Origin: Azohydromonas australica DSM 1124
Lineage (GTDB): Bacteria; Pseudomonadota; Gammaproteobacteria; Burkholderiales; Burkholderiaceae_C
Length of the DNA: 62,679 bases
NCBI RefSeq assembly: GCF_000430725.1
Contig: NZ_AUMO01000064.1
Span: forward strand, 1-62,679
Direction: 5' to 3'
Notes under the pieces: model-generated
Seen by the model: the letters and a program-made list of their open reading frames with translations, nothing else
The model's database searches: none
Told to the model about the DNA's origin: nothing
Shown here: positions 35,146 through 43,608 of the stretch, in pieces
How positions within the stretch are numbered: the stretch's first letter is position 1
How the letters are laid out: the number at the start of each line of letters is the position of its first letter
Translations under genes and position numbers: made by a program

Positions 35146-36309
35146 ATGACTCAGAACCCCAGGGGCCCACTCGCGGGCGTCAGGATCGTCGAACTCGGCA
35201 GCATCGGGCCCGCCCCGTTCTGCTGCATGCTGCTGGCCGATCTCGGCGCGGACGTCATCCGCATCGACCGGCCGCCCGGTCACGACGGCGGTGCGCCCAT
35301 AGCCGCGCGCTTCGATTTGCTCAACCGGAGTCGCCGCAGCGCGATGATGGACCTCAAGAAGCCCGAAGCCGTGGCGGCGGTGCTGCGGATGGTCCGTGAT
35401 GCGGACGTGCTGGTCGAGGGCTTCCGGCCCGGCGTTGCCGAACGCCTGGGCCTCGGGCCGCAGGCCTGCCACGCGGTGAATCCGCGCCTCGTCTACGGCC
35501 GCATGACTGGCTGGGGCCAGGAGGGGCCGCTCGCCCAGGAGCCCGGGCACGACATTAACTACATCGCGCTGACCGGCGTGCTGCACAGCGTCGGTCGGGC
35601 TGGCGAGGCGCCGGCCATTCCGCTCAACCTGGCGGGCGATTTCGGTGGCGGCTCGCTGTACCTCGCGCTCGGCATCGTCAGCGCCGTCCTGGAAGCGCGC
35701 GGCTCGGGACACGGCCAAGTCGTCGATGCGGCGATGGTCGACGGCTCGGCATCCCTGATGACGCTCCTCTACGGCATGCGCGCTGCGGGCTACTGGGGCG
35801 ATGAGCGCGGCACCAACCGGCTCGATTCGGGTGCTCCCTGGTACAACGTGTACGAGACCCAGGATGGCAAGCACGTCGGCATCGCAGCCAACGAGGCGCG
35901 CTTCTATCGCAACGCATTGACGCTGCTCGGCCTCGACGACGTGGATCCGCGGCAGCAGCACGACCAGTCGACCTGGCCGGCGATGAAGCAGCGCTTTGCC
36001 GCGGCGTTCCGCACCCGCAGCCGCGACGCATGGGCGGCACTGGCTGCAGGCACCGAGTCGTGCATCACGCCCGTGCTGTCGATGGGCGAGGCGCCAGCAC
36101 ACCCGCAGCTGCAGGCGCGCCGCACCTTTGTCGAGGTGGACGGCGTCGTGCAGCCGGCGCCGGCGCCGCGTTTCAGCCGCACGCCGCCTTCCATCCAGTG
36201 TCCACCGGCACGTGCCGGCCAGCACACGGACGAGGTCCTGAGCGACTGGGGATTCTCCCCGTCGGAAATCGAAGTCCTGCGGGTGGCTGGTGCGGCCCGC
36301 CAGTGCTGA
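35146..36309 (+). CDS. CaiB/BaiF family protein, alpha-methylacyl-CoA racemase-like
   Basis: This 387-residue class III CoA-transferase-fold protein is closest in pattern to alpha-methylacyl-CoA racemases: GPLAGVRIVELGSIGPAPFCCMLLADLGADVIRIDRP at the N-terminus, then MTGWGQEGPLAQEPGHDINYIALTGVLHSVGR, which contains the catalytic His-Asp surroundings, and DAAMVDGSASLM. ATG 35146 has CCGGAGA ahead of it; the frame is open further upstream. A racemase would be needed to process 2-methyl-branched acyl-CoAs with the wrong configuration. That would fit the branched-chain theme of the neighbouring dehydrogenases, but a true CoA-transferase cannot be excluded. Confidence 0.87.
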   Translation: MTQNPRGPLAGVRIVELGSIGPAPFCCMLLADLGADVIRIDRPPGHDGGAPIAARFDLLNRSRRSAMMDLKKPEAVAAVLRMVRDADVLVEGFRPGVAERLGLGPQACHAVNPRLVYGRMTGWGQEGPLAQEPGHDINYIALTGVLHSVGRAGEAPAIPLNLAGDFGGGSLYLALGIVSAVLEARGSGHGQVVDAAMVDGSASLMTLLYGMRAAGYWGDERGTNRLDSGAPWYNVYETQDGKHVGIAANEARFYRNALTLLGLDDVDPRQQHDQSTWPAMKQRFAAAFRTRSRDAWAALAAGTESCITPVLSMGEAPAHPQLQARRTFVEVDGVVQPAPAPRFSRTPPSIQCPPARAGQHTDEVLSDWGFSPSEIEVLRVAGAARQC

Positions 36310-36342
36310 TCCGAACTTTCATCCTTGAGCGGCCCCTTGACC

Positions 36343-37518
36343 ATGCACGAAAGATCCTCCGCATCCCCGCACGACGACCTGCCCCTTGCCGGCATGACCG
36401 TGGTCGAACTGGGCGACAGCGCCTCCGCGCCGTTTGCCGGCCACGTCCTGGCTGGGCTGGGCGCCGAGGTCTGGAAGATCGAGCGCCCCGGCGGCGATTC
36501 CTCGCGCGGATGGGGGCCGAGCCAGTGGAAAGGCTGCGGCGCTGCCTTCCATGCGCTGAACCGCGGCAAGCGCTCGATCTGCCTCGACATCAAGGACCCG
36601 GTGCAGCTCGCGACGCTGCATGACCTGATCGAGCGCCATGCCGATGTCTTCCTGCACAACCTGCGACCGGGCAGCGCCGGCCAGTACCGGCTCGACCCCG
36701 ACAGCCTGCGCGCGCGCAAGCCCGCTCTGGTGGTGTGCGAGGTGGGCGCCTATGGCCACGTCGGCCCGTTCAACAAGCTGCCGGGCTACGACCCGTTGAT
36801 GCAGGCCTTCTCCGGCATCATGACGCTGACCGGCGAGGAGGGGCAGGCGCCCGTGCGCGCCGGCGTGTCGATCGTCGACTTCGGCACCGGCATGTGGGCC
36901 GTGATCGGCATCGTCTCGGCGCTGCTGCGGCGCGAGCGCAAGCAGCTGGGCGCCACCGTCAACAGCTCGCTGCTCGAGACGGCGATCGCCTGGATGTCGA
37001 TCGGCATCGCCAACTACGCGGCCGACGGAGAGCCTGGCGGGCGCCACGGCTCGGGCGTGGCCTTCATCGTGCCCCACCGGGCCTACGAGACCGCCGACGG
37101 CTACGCGATCATCAGCGCCGCCAACGACCGCCTGTTCGCGCGTCTGTGCGAGGCGCTGGGTCGGCCTGAATGGGCGAGCGATCCGAAGTTCGCGACCAAT
37201 GCCGGGCGCCTGGCAAACCGCGCGGAGATCGACGGCCTGATCGGACAGCGGATGAAGGAGCGCACGCGCGAGCACTGGCAGAAGCACTTTGACGGCTTCG
37301 GGCTGCCGTGTGCGCCGGTGCAGACCACGGCCGAGCTGTTCGCGCACGAACAGACCAAGACGCTGGGCATCCTGGGCAAGACGAGCGACGACGAAATCGA
37401 GCTGGTGGGCGTGCCGCTGTCCTTCGACCGCATGCGCCCGCCGCCGCTGGACGCAGCGCCCGGGATCGGGCAGGACAACGAGCGACTGCAGCGCCTGCTC
37501 GACGCAAGCTCGCACTGA
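36343..37518 (+). CDS. CaiB/BaiF (class III) CoA-transferase
   Basis: A 391-residue protein with the family layout: DLPLAGMTVVELGDSASAPFAGHVLAGLGAEVWKIERP, GGDSSRGWGP, FHALNRGKRSICLDIK, VVCEVGAYGHVGPFNKLPGYDPLMQAFSG (catalytic Asp region) and NSSLLETAIAWM. It would transfer CoA between acyl groups with retention of the thioester by way of an aspartyl-CoA. ATG 36343 is favoured over the TTG at 36325. It sits 33 bases after the racemase-like gene and 45 before a Bug receptor. Confidence 0.87.
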   Translation: MHERSSASPHDDLPLAGMTVVELGDSASAPFAGHVLAGLGAEVWKIERPGGDSSRGWGPSQWKGCGAAFHALNRGKRSICLDIKDPVQLATLHDLIERHADVFLHNLRPGSAGQYRLDPDSLRARKPALVVCEVGAYGHVGPFNKLPGYDPLMQAFSGIMTLTGEEGQAPVRAGVSIVDFGTGMWAVIGIVSALLRRERKQLGATVNSSLLETAIAWMSIGIANYAADGEPGGRHGSGVAFIVPHRAYETADGYAIISAANDRLFARLCEALGRPEWASDPKFATNAGRLANRAEIDGLIGQRMKERTREHWQKHFDGFGLPCAPVQTTAELFAHEQTKTLGILGKTSDDEIELVGVPLSFDRMRPPPLDAAPGIGQDNERLQRLLDASSH

Positions 37519-37563
37519 GCGGTTGCGCCGACAACATCCCTCAAGCCATCGCGACATCCCATC

Positions 37564-38523
37564 ATGTACCCAACATCGAAACTTCTGCTGGCCACCGCGG
37601 TGGCCTGCTGCTTCCTCGCGCCCAACACCGGCGCGGCACAGGCCTTCAAGGCACCGATCAAGGTCGTCGTCCCGTATGCCGCCGGCGGCGGGACCGATGT
37701 GCTGGCCCGACTGCTCGCACCCGGCCTGTCAAAGGAGCTTGGCCAGTCCATCATCATCGAAAACAAGCCGGGCGCGAGCGGGCAGATCGGTACCCAGCAG
37801 GTGCAGGCTGCGCCGCCGACCGGGGCGACACTGCTGTTCACCGTCGACCATGCGTTGATCGCAGTGCCGCTGACCGTGGCGGAAGCGCGCTACAGCGCCC
37901 GGGACTTCGTGCCGCTGGGCCAGGCGGCGCGCTCGTACTGGACCTTGTCGATACCGCCCGGCGGGCCGTACGGCGATTTCGCCGGCTATGCGGCTGCCGC
38001 CAAGCGCGACCCGCAGCTGCGCTCGTATGGCGTACCGCTGCTCGGCGGCGGGCCGACGGTGATCGGCGACGCGATCGGCAAGCAGCTCGGCGTGCACATG
38101 GTGCCGGTGCCCTTCAGCGGTTCGGCGCCGGTGATCTCGAACGTGATGGCGGGCCAGGTCCCTGCCGGCATCACCGGGATGCCGGAAGCCATGTCGGTGC
38201 ATCGCTCGGGCAAGGCCCGGATCGTTGCGGTCTCCGGGGCGACGCGGTCAGCGCTCCTGCCACAAGTGCCCACGTTCCGGGAACTCGGTATAGAGGGACT
38301 CGAGTTCCACAGCTTCATGGGCTTCTTCGCGCCCAAAGGGTTGCCCGCGCCGATGGTACAGGCCTTCAATGCGGCCCTGCGCAAGTCGCTCGCCGATCCG
38401 GCGGTGCTCGAGCAGATCCGGCAAATGTCGCTGCAGGCAGCGCCCACGACCCTCAATGAAGCGAGTGTCGAGGTCGAACAGACCGAGCGCTTCTGGAAGG
38501 CCACCCTGTCCGTCAGCCGATGA
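37564..38523 (+). CDS. Bug/TctC-type periplasmic solute-binding protein
   Basis: This 319-residue exported protein opens with a signal peptide MYPTSKLLLATAVACCFLA ending near GAAQA. The Bug pattern follows: IKVVVPYAAGGGTDVLARLLAPGLS, IIIENKPGASGQIG, LLPQVPTFRELGI, FFAPKGLPAPMVQ. It is the third orphan receptor of the window, coupled to the MmgE/PrpD gene by ATGA. It presumably presents a carboxylate to a transporter whose membrane subunits lie elsewhere. The ligand is unknown; a branched dicarboxylate would fit the neighbours. Confidence 0.91.
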   Translation: MYPTSKLLLATAVACCFLAPNTGAAQAFKAPIKVVVPYAAGGGTDVLARLLAPGLSKELGQSIIIENKPGASGQIGTQQVQAAPPTGATLLFTVDHALIAVPLTVAEARYSARDFVPLGQAARSYWTLSIPPGGPYGDFAGYAAAAKRDPQLRSYGVPLLGGGPTVIGDAIGKQLGVHMVPVPFSGSAPVISNVMAGQVPAGITGMPEAMSVHRSGKARIVAVSGATRSALLPQVPTFRELGIEGLEFHSFMGFFAPKGLPAPMVQAFNAALRKSLADPAVLEQIRQMSLQAAPTTLNEASVEVEQTERFWKATLSVSR

Positions 38524-39947
38524 GCACGCCGTCGAAACTGGCCACCGGGATCGTGCGCGACGGGGGCGGCGTCGGGATGACCGACGCGATCGCATCGCAT
38601 GTCACCCAGGTTGCAAGCACGCCGCTGGGCAATGCTGACGTCGAGGGCGTCCGCCTACTGCTGCTCGACAACTTCATCGTGTCGCTGTGGGGTGCCACGC
38701 GGCCCTGGACACGCCAGATAGTGGCGTGGACGCGCCGCTTCGCCGGTACGGGCGACAGCCCTGTCCTGGGCGGCGACTGGTGCGCTGACCCTTCGGTGGC
38801 GGCGCTCGTGCACGGCACGGCGGCGCACAGCTGCGAGCTCGACGATACGCACGACGAAACGCTGAGCCACCCAGGGTCGGCCGTCATCCCGGCCGCCCTG
38901 GCCGTGGCCGCCGGCCAAGACGCCTCGCAGGCCGATCTACTGCGCGCGCTGGCCGCCGGCTATGAGGCCATGGCGTTGCTGGGCGCGTCCGCGGGCGGCA
39001 TGGACACCGTGCATCGCGGCTTTCACCCGACGTCAGTCTTCGGCGCCTTCGGCGCGGCGACGGCCTGCACCTGCCTGCACGCCTGGGACCGCGGTGAGGT
39101 CGTCACGCCCGACCGGCTGATCTCCGCCTGGGGCCATGCGCTGTCGCAGGCCAGTGGCTCGATGCAATTCTCCGTTGAGCCGGTCGGCGGCGAGGTCAAG
39201 CGCGTGCATGCGGGCCTCGGCGCACGCAACGGTGTGCTGGCGGCCGAGTTCGCGCTGCTGCCCGCCGTCACGGCGCCTCGGCACGTGGTGGAGGGCCCGT
39301 ACGGTCTGGCTGCCTCGTTCGGTGGTGCGCTGCGCAGCGTCGCGCCCGCCGACCGGCTGCAGGTCCACAACATCAGCCTCAAGCCCTACGCGTGCTGCCG
39401 GCTCTTTCACTCGACCATCGACGCGCTGCGCGAGGTGACGCAGGGCTTCAGCGTGCCGCCGCAGCGGATCGCCACCATCACCATCAGTGGACCGCAGCTG
39501 ATCGCCGATCAGCACATGCTGCGCCGCCCTGAGGGCAGCATGGCCGCCCAATACAGCGCACCGTTCATCGTCGGGGCCACGCTGGCTCATGGCCCGCGGC
39601 GCTACGACGCCTACTCCGACGAGCATCTGCGCGACCCGGCCATCCTCGAGATCGCCGACAAGGTGCAGTTCGAGCTGAGCGAGGAGCTCACGCGCCTTTA
39701 CTACCCGAACCGCTTCGCCACCGGCGTATGCATACGCTTCACCGATGGCAGCGAGCGCAAGGCGGTGGTCGTCGACAGCGCCGGCACGCCGCGCCGGCCG
39801 TTGAGCAAGGAACAGGTCCTGGCCAAGGGCGACGGTTTGGGCACGGGCGAATGGGCGTCTATCGGCGCCCGGTTGCAGGCGTGCCTCTGGGACGCCAGCC
39901 AGGGCGCCCGGTCGCTGGCGCACCGCCTGGCACGGCCAGCGGCCTGA
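38520..39947 (+). CDS. MmgE/PrpD family protein
   Basis: A 475-residue member of the family that includes 2-methylcitrate dehydratase, cis-aconitate decarboxylase and iminodisuccinate epimerase. Visible landmarks are ALVHGTAAHSCELDDTHDE (conserved HxxDxDD-like region), HPTSVFGAFGAATAC, ALSQASGSMQF, VKRVHAGLGARNGVLAAEFA, KPYACCRLFHSTIDA and RLYYPNRFA. ATG 38520 overlaps the Bug stop; ATG 38577 also fits the family N-terminus. Proteins of this family recur in itaconate and methylcitrate gene sets, which fits the hydratase/lyase pair at 58635-60403. Its reaction here is not known. Confidence 0.9.
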   Translation: MSTPSKLATGIVRDGGGVGMTDAIASHVTQVASTPLGNADVEGVRLLLLDNFIVSLWGATRPWTRQIVAWTRRFAGTGDSPVLGGDWCADPSVAALVHGTAAHSCELDDTHDETLSHPGSAVIPAALAVAAGQDASQADLLRALAAGYEAMALLGASAGGMDTVHRGFHPTSVFGAFGAATACTCLHAWDRGEVVTPDRLISAWGHALSQASGSMQFSVEPVGGEVKRVHAGLGARNGVLAAEFALLPAVTAPRHVVEGPYGLAASFGGALRSVAPADRLQVHNISLKPYACCRLFHSTIDALREVTQGFSVPPQRIATITISGPQLIADQHMLRRPEGSMAAQYSAPFIVGATLAHGPRRYDAYSDEHLRDPAILEIADKVQFELSEELTRLYYPNRFATGVCIRFTDGSERKAVVVDSAGTPRRPLSKEQVLAKGDGLGTGEWASIGARLQACLWDASQGARSLAHRLARPAA

Positions 39948-39963
39948 CGATCGGGCGAGGGCG

Positions 39964-40562
39964 TCAGCAGTCGTGCCCGGCCGCGATCAGCTGGTAGACC
40001 ACCGCGATGGCCTCGCTGCCGGGCGGGACGGTGAAGTCGCCAGAGCTCTCCCCAGCCAGCGCGACGACCGAGGTCATCACCGCGCCGCCCGCCTCGGAGC
40101 GACGCAGAGCCGCGGCCTCGGAGCGCTCGCTCAGGCCGCCGCACGCTTTGACGACGAGGTGCACGCAGTAGCCTCGGGCGATGCCCGACAGGACCAGCCA
40201 CTGCACCACGATTTCGGTGGCCACGCCGCCGACGATCAGCGTCGTGTCGACCAGTGGCCTCGACGACCTGGCGGAAGACGTCATCCTCGAACGAGTCGGG
40301 CCGGGCGCGCATGATCTGCTGCAGGCAGCTGCGCGTGCGGGTGACTTCGGGAATGATGGCCAGGTGGGTGTCTGCGCCCTTGGGAATGCACAGCGCGATG
40401 GTGGGAATGTCGAACAGCTCGGCCAATCGCGACAGCGCCCATGCGGAGCGCTTGAGGCCCGCCTCGCTCATGGTCAGCGGCAGGTCGGTGATGCCGGTCT
40501 GGAGGTCGCCGAAGACCAAGATCGCGTTCGTCAGCTCGGAGCTTGTGAGAAGCTATGGGCAA
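39964..40562 (-). pseudogene. frameshifted isochorismatase-family hydrolase
   Basis: Three minus-strand frames together spell one cysteine hydrolase of the YcaC/isochorismatase type. A short start (PIASHKL) moves into a second frame reading ELTNAILVFGDLQTGITDL, SRLAELFDIPTIALCIPKG and DSFEDDVFRQVVEATGR. This then shifts near 40250 into a third frame, LIVGGVATEIVVQ, ARGYCVHLVVKACGG, ending in LIAAGHDC. Two frameshifts in about 600 bases indicate a decayed gene unless the reads are wrong. The length of the reconstructed protein (about 195-200) suits the family. It ends 16 bases from the convergent MmgE/PrpD gene. Confidence 0.78.
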
Positions 40563-40868
40563 CTCACATGGAGATCAGAAGGGGAGGGCGACGTAGCCGG
40601 CTCTTGCGTCCCTGGGCACCGACAAAGCACAGCCACTGCGACATCCGCGGCCCGCTTGGAACTGAACTTCCCACGGCCCGGCAACTCCCTTCGATTCCAA
40701 CCAGCGCGTCCACGTTGACGACGTCGCAGATGAAGTTTCGCGTGGCCGGGCGGCGGCGGACGAGACCTGCGCCGTGGCCGGCCGCACCCGGCCTGGCTGA
40801 CCAATAGCGCGGCAAGCCTGCGCCATTGATGGCGAGGTCAAGAGCGCGGGACCGCCTGGGCGGCTCTT

Positions 40869-41282
40869 TCAATCCGGTGTCTTCTGCTGCTCGATGTACT
40901 GCCGCACGATGCCGATGGGCGCGCCGCCACAGGACGCCGCGAAGTAGCTTGGCGACCACAGCACTCCTTGCCAGTAGCGCGCGGCCAGGTCGGGCCGGTC
41001 GCGTCGCAGCAGGCGGCTCGACACGCCCTTGAGGCTGTTCACCAGCGCCGAGACCGCCACCTTGGGCGGGTACTCCACCAGCAGGTGCACGTGGTCGTGC
41101 TCGCCATCCATCTCCACCAGCCGAGCCTCGAAGTCCTCGCAGACCTTGGCGAAGATCACGCGCAGCTGTGCAATGGCGTCGCCGTCGAAGACCTTGCGGC
41201 GGTACTTGGCGACGAAGACCAAGTGCACATGCATGGCAAAGACACAGTGCCGGCCGCGGCGAATAGCGATCTCTTGCGTCAT
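40869..41282 (-). CDS. tnpA: TnpA, HUH (Y1) transposase of the IS200/IS605 family
   Basis: This 137-residue single-strand DNA transposase has the family entry HCVFAMHVHLVFVAKYRRKVF, the HUH metal-binding motif within DHVHLLVEYPP, SLKGVSSRLLRR, LWSPSYFAASCGG, and the C-terminal helix QYIEQQ with the likely nucleophilic tyrosine. The length is normal for the family (about 130-150). It starts at ATG 41282, 28 bases from the divergent tnpB start. It excises and inserts the element as single-stranded DNA at the lagging strand. Confidence 0.93.
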   Translation of the reverse strand: MTQEIAIRRGRHCVFAMHVHLVFVAKYRRKVFDGDAIAQLRVIFAKVCEDFEARLVEMDGEHDHVHLLVEYPPKVAVSALVNSLKGVSSRLLRRDRPDLAARYWQGVLWSPSYFAASCGGAPIGIVRQYIEQQKTPD

Positions 41283-41310
41283 AGGCCAAGCTTGCTACGA
41301 TGGGCTGGCC

Positions 41311-42573
41311 ATGTCGATCAAGGCTTACCGCTTCCAGTTGCGGACCCGGCCCGGCGTTGAGCGGCTGCTGCGCCGCTTTACCGGCTCGTGCCGCTGGGCC
41401 TGGAATGCGGCCATTGCCGAGCAGCGGCGCCGGCGCGAGGCCGGGGAGAAGTTCTCGCCCTACGCGGCCATGTGCCGATGGCTCACCGAGTGGCGCCACG
41501 CCCCTGAGACGGCTTGGCTGGCCCAGGCGCCGATCCATCCGCTGCAGCAGACACTGAGGCGGCTCGAGGCGGCCTACCAGCGCTTCTTCGCTGGCCGGGG
41601 CGGCTACCCCAAGTTCAAGCGGCGCGGCCAGGAGCCGGGCCTGCGATTCCCCGACCCCAAGCAGTTCGCGCTGGACCAGGGCAACGCCCGCGTGAAGTTG
41701 CCGAAGCTGGGCTGGCTGCGCATGCGCCAGTCGCAGGCCGTGGTGGGCGAGCTGCGCAATGCCACCGTCACCGCCGAGCGCGGCAAGTGGTTCGTGTCGC
41801 TGCAGGTTGAGCAGCCCGACGTGCTGCCGTCCGCGGAGCTGATGCCGACACTGGGCATCGACCTGGGTGTGGCATTGTTTGCCGCCCTGTCGGACGGCCG
41901 CACGGTGGAGCCTCTGGACGCCCTGAAGCAGCAGCAGCGCAGGCTCAAGCACGCGCAGCGCGCGGTGTCGCGCAAGGTTAAGGGCTCGCGCAACCGCCGC
42001 AAGGCCGTGGACCGCCTGGGGCGGCTGCACGCGCGCATCGCCGCGCAGCGTAACGACTGGCTGCACAAGCTCACCACTGAGCTGGCTGATCAGCACCCGG
42101 CGATCGCCATCGAGGAACTGAAGGTCGCCGCCATGTCGGCCAGCGCCGCCGGCACGGCTGACGCGCCGGGCCAGCGCGTGCGTCAGAAAGCAGGCCTCAA
42201 CCGCGCCATCCTGGATCAAGGCTGGGCCGAGTTCAGACGCCAGTTGGAATACAAGTGCGCTGCCCGGGGCGGCGCCGTCGTGGCCGTGAACCCGGCTTAC
42301 ACGAGCCAGACCTGCAGTCGCTGCGGCTGCGTGGACGCCGGCAACCGCACGGCGCAGGCGATCTTCGCCTGCCTGGCCTGCGGGCACGCCGAGAACGCGG
42401 ATGTGAACGCCGCGCACAACATCCTGGCCGCGGGGCGCGCGGTCTGGGCCGCAAGGCCCACTGCCTGTGGAGCGGAGGTTAGCCGCGCCAGTCCCGCAAG
42501 GGGCCGGCGTGCAGCCGCGGTGAAGCAGGAACCCACCGAGGCGACCCCGGCTGCTGCAGCCGAGGCGCGGTAG
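41311..42573 (+). CDS. tnpB: TnpB, RNA-guided nuclease family protein of IS605
   Basis: A 420-residue protein with an N-terminal wedge-like region (KAYRFQLRTRPG, RWAWNAAIAEQ) and a split RuvC nuclease domain. GIDLGV contains Asp184, IAIEELKV contains Glu268/269, and ADVNAAHNIL contains Asp364. A zinc ribbon is inserted between the last two (CSRCG and CLACG). All three acidic residues are present, so nuclease activity is expected. ATG 41311 is chosen; the frame is open further upstream inside tnpA on the other strand. TnpB cuts DNA guided by an RNA from the element's right end and promotes element retention. The C-terminus has an alanine-rich extension of about 30 residues. Confidence 0.93.
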   Translation: MSIKAYRFQLRTRPGVERLLRRFTGSCRWAWNAAIAEQRRRREAGEKFSPYAAMCRWLTEWRHAPETAWLAQAPIHPLQQTLRRLEAAYQRFFAGRGGYPKFKRRGQEPGLRFPDPKQFALDQGNARVKLPKLGWLRMRQSQAVVGELRNATVTAERGKWFVSLQVEQPDVLPSAELMPTLGIDLGVALFAALSDGRTVEPLDALKQQQRRLKHAQRAVSRKVKGSRNRRKAVDRLGRLHARIAAQRNDWLHKLTTELADQHPAIAIEELKVAAMSASAAGTADAPGQRVRQKAGLNRAILDQGWAEFRRQLEYKCAARGGAVVAVNPAYTSQTCSRCGCVDAGNRTAQAIFACLACGHAENADVNAAHNILAAGRAVWAARPTACGAEVSRASPARGRRAAAVKQEPTEATPAAAAEAR

Positions 42574-42608
42574 GAATCCCGGTGCCTTCAGGCCTGGGAG
42601 GACGTCAA
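42574..42608 (+). ncRNA. right end and likely 3' scaffold of the TnpB guide (omega) RNA
   Basis: Directly after the tnpB stop, CCCGG and GCC pair with GGC and the following CTGGG across a TTCA loop with one bulged T and one G-T pair, then GGACGTCAA ends the element. In TnpB systems the guide RNA covers the 3' end of tnpB and this right end, and the guide is the flanking DNA just outside (here from 42609). The RNA's 5' end cannot be placed by eye. Confidence 0.45.
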
Positions 42609-42631
42609 CGAGGTGCGGGTTCGTGTCGCGA

Positions 42632-43558
42632 CTACAGGTTTTCCTTGTAGAAGGGAATCAGCTTGCTCAACGCCTTGGCGACCGGTTCGGGCTTGTCGTA
42701 CAGATCGTAGTGGGACCAACCCTGGAGCACCACCAGCTCCTTCTTCTTCGATGCTGCACGGCCGACGATCTCGCAGCCGTCTCGATACGCGCCGAAGGCC
42801 CCCACCTTGTCGCCGACCACGACCATCAGCGGCTGGGTCAACAGCACTTCGGCCAGATGGAAGGCATCCCAGCCGACGGCAGCAGCCTGATGCGAGTAGA
42901 GCGAGCGATTCAGCCCGTTCGGCTTCTGGCCTCGCGGCGTACGGTAGTACTCCGTCGCCTCGTACAGATCGATTTCAGTTAGTCCACGCTTCTTCGCTTC
43001 CTCGGGAGACGGTGGCAACAGATCATCGATCCGCAGGGGCTCGCCGCGAGCCTCTGCCGTGCGCTGTTTAGCCATGGCTTCTAGCGCACCGATGGGGTTG
43101 TAGCCGCTGAATCCTTCGCGCATCAGCCGGCCGTAGTTCGCGCCAGTGACCGTTCCTACCGCCTTGATGCGGCGCTCGGTCATCGCGGCATTGATGGCGT
43201 AGCCGCCGCCGCCGCAGATGCCGAGCACGCCGATGCGGTTCTCATCGACGTAGGGCAGCGTCACCAGATGGTCGGCGACGTGGCGGAAGTCCTCGACGCT
43301 CAGGGTCGGGTCCTCGATGGAGCGCGGCTCGCCGCCGCTGGCGCCCTGAAAGCTGCGGTCGAAGGCGATGACGACGAAGCCTTCCTTGGCCAGCGCCTGG
43401 CCATAGACGTTGCCGGAGGTCTGCTCCTTGCAACTGCCGATCGGGTGTGCGCTGATGATTGTTGGGTACTGTTTCTTCGGGTCGAACTCAGGCGGGAAAT
43501 GCAGATCGGCGGCGATATGCCAGTACATGTTCGTGCTCTTGATATTCACGCTTTCCAT
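42632..43558 (-). CDS. alpha/beta hydrolase, dienelactone-hydrolase/YcjY-like
   Basis: A 308-residue cytoplasmic hydrolase: PTIISAHPIGSCKEQ, GFVVIAFDRSFQGASGG, the nucleophile elbow GVLGICGGGGYAIN in which the expected Ser is Cys, VVVGDKVGAFG (acid region) and the catalytic histidine in GWSHYDLYD. A Cys nucleophile is known in dienelactone hydrolase and occurs in YcjY-like proteins. The gene ends 23 bases from the right end of the IS605 element, which therefore inserted just beyond its stop. It is upstream-coupled to the CaiB gene (same strand, 50-base gap). The substrate is unknown. Confidence 0.87.
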   Translation of the reverse strand: MESVNIKSTNMYWHIAADLHFPPEFDPKKQYPTIISAHPIGSCKEQTSGNVYGQALAKEGFVVIAFDRSFQGASGGEPRSIEDPTLSVEDFRHVADHLVTLPYVDENRIGVLGICGGGGYAINAAMTERRIKAVGTVTGANYGRLMREGFSGYNPIGALEAMAKQRTAEARGEPLRIDDLLPPSPEEAKKRGLTEIDLYEATEYYRTPRGQKPNGLNRSLYSHQAAAVGWDAFHLAEVLLTQPLMVVVGDKVGAFGAYRDGCEIVGRAASKKKELVVLQGWSHYDLYDKPEPVAKALSKLIPFYKENL

Positions 43559-43608
43559 TTGCTACTCCTTGGGTGAAGCGTTCGAGCTTCGGCTCAAACC
43601 TGGCCGTC

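Larger units (their letters stand above)
40841..42608. mobile_element. IS200/IS605-type insertion sequence with divergent tnpA and tnpB
   Basis: The element consists of divergent tnpA (minus) and tnpB (plus) with subterminal hairpins rather than inverted repeats. On the left an imperfect hairpin (40841-40867: AGAG paired with CTCT around CCGC/GCGG) abuts the tnpA stop. On the right a hairpin at 42578-42599 is followed by TCAA at 42605-42608, the usual right-end style of such elements. The exact left cleavage site was not found, so the left boundary is approximate. The 278 bases between it and the isochorismatase relic (40563-40840) show no gene. Both reading frames are intact, so it may be active. 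Confidence 0.75.

Noticed and set aside
40564..42417. A 617-codon minus-strand frame across the IS605 element
   Set aside because: It is antisense to tnpB and runs through tnpA in another frame; the short ordered-looking piece at its end (NFICDVVNVDALVG) was considered as a gene relic but is too short to assign.
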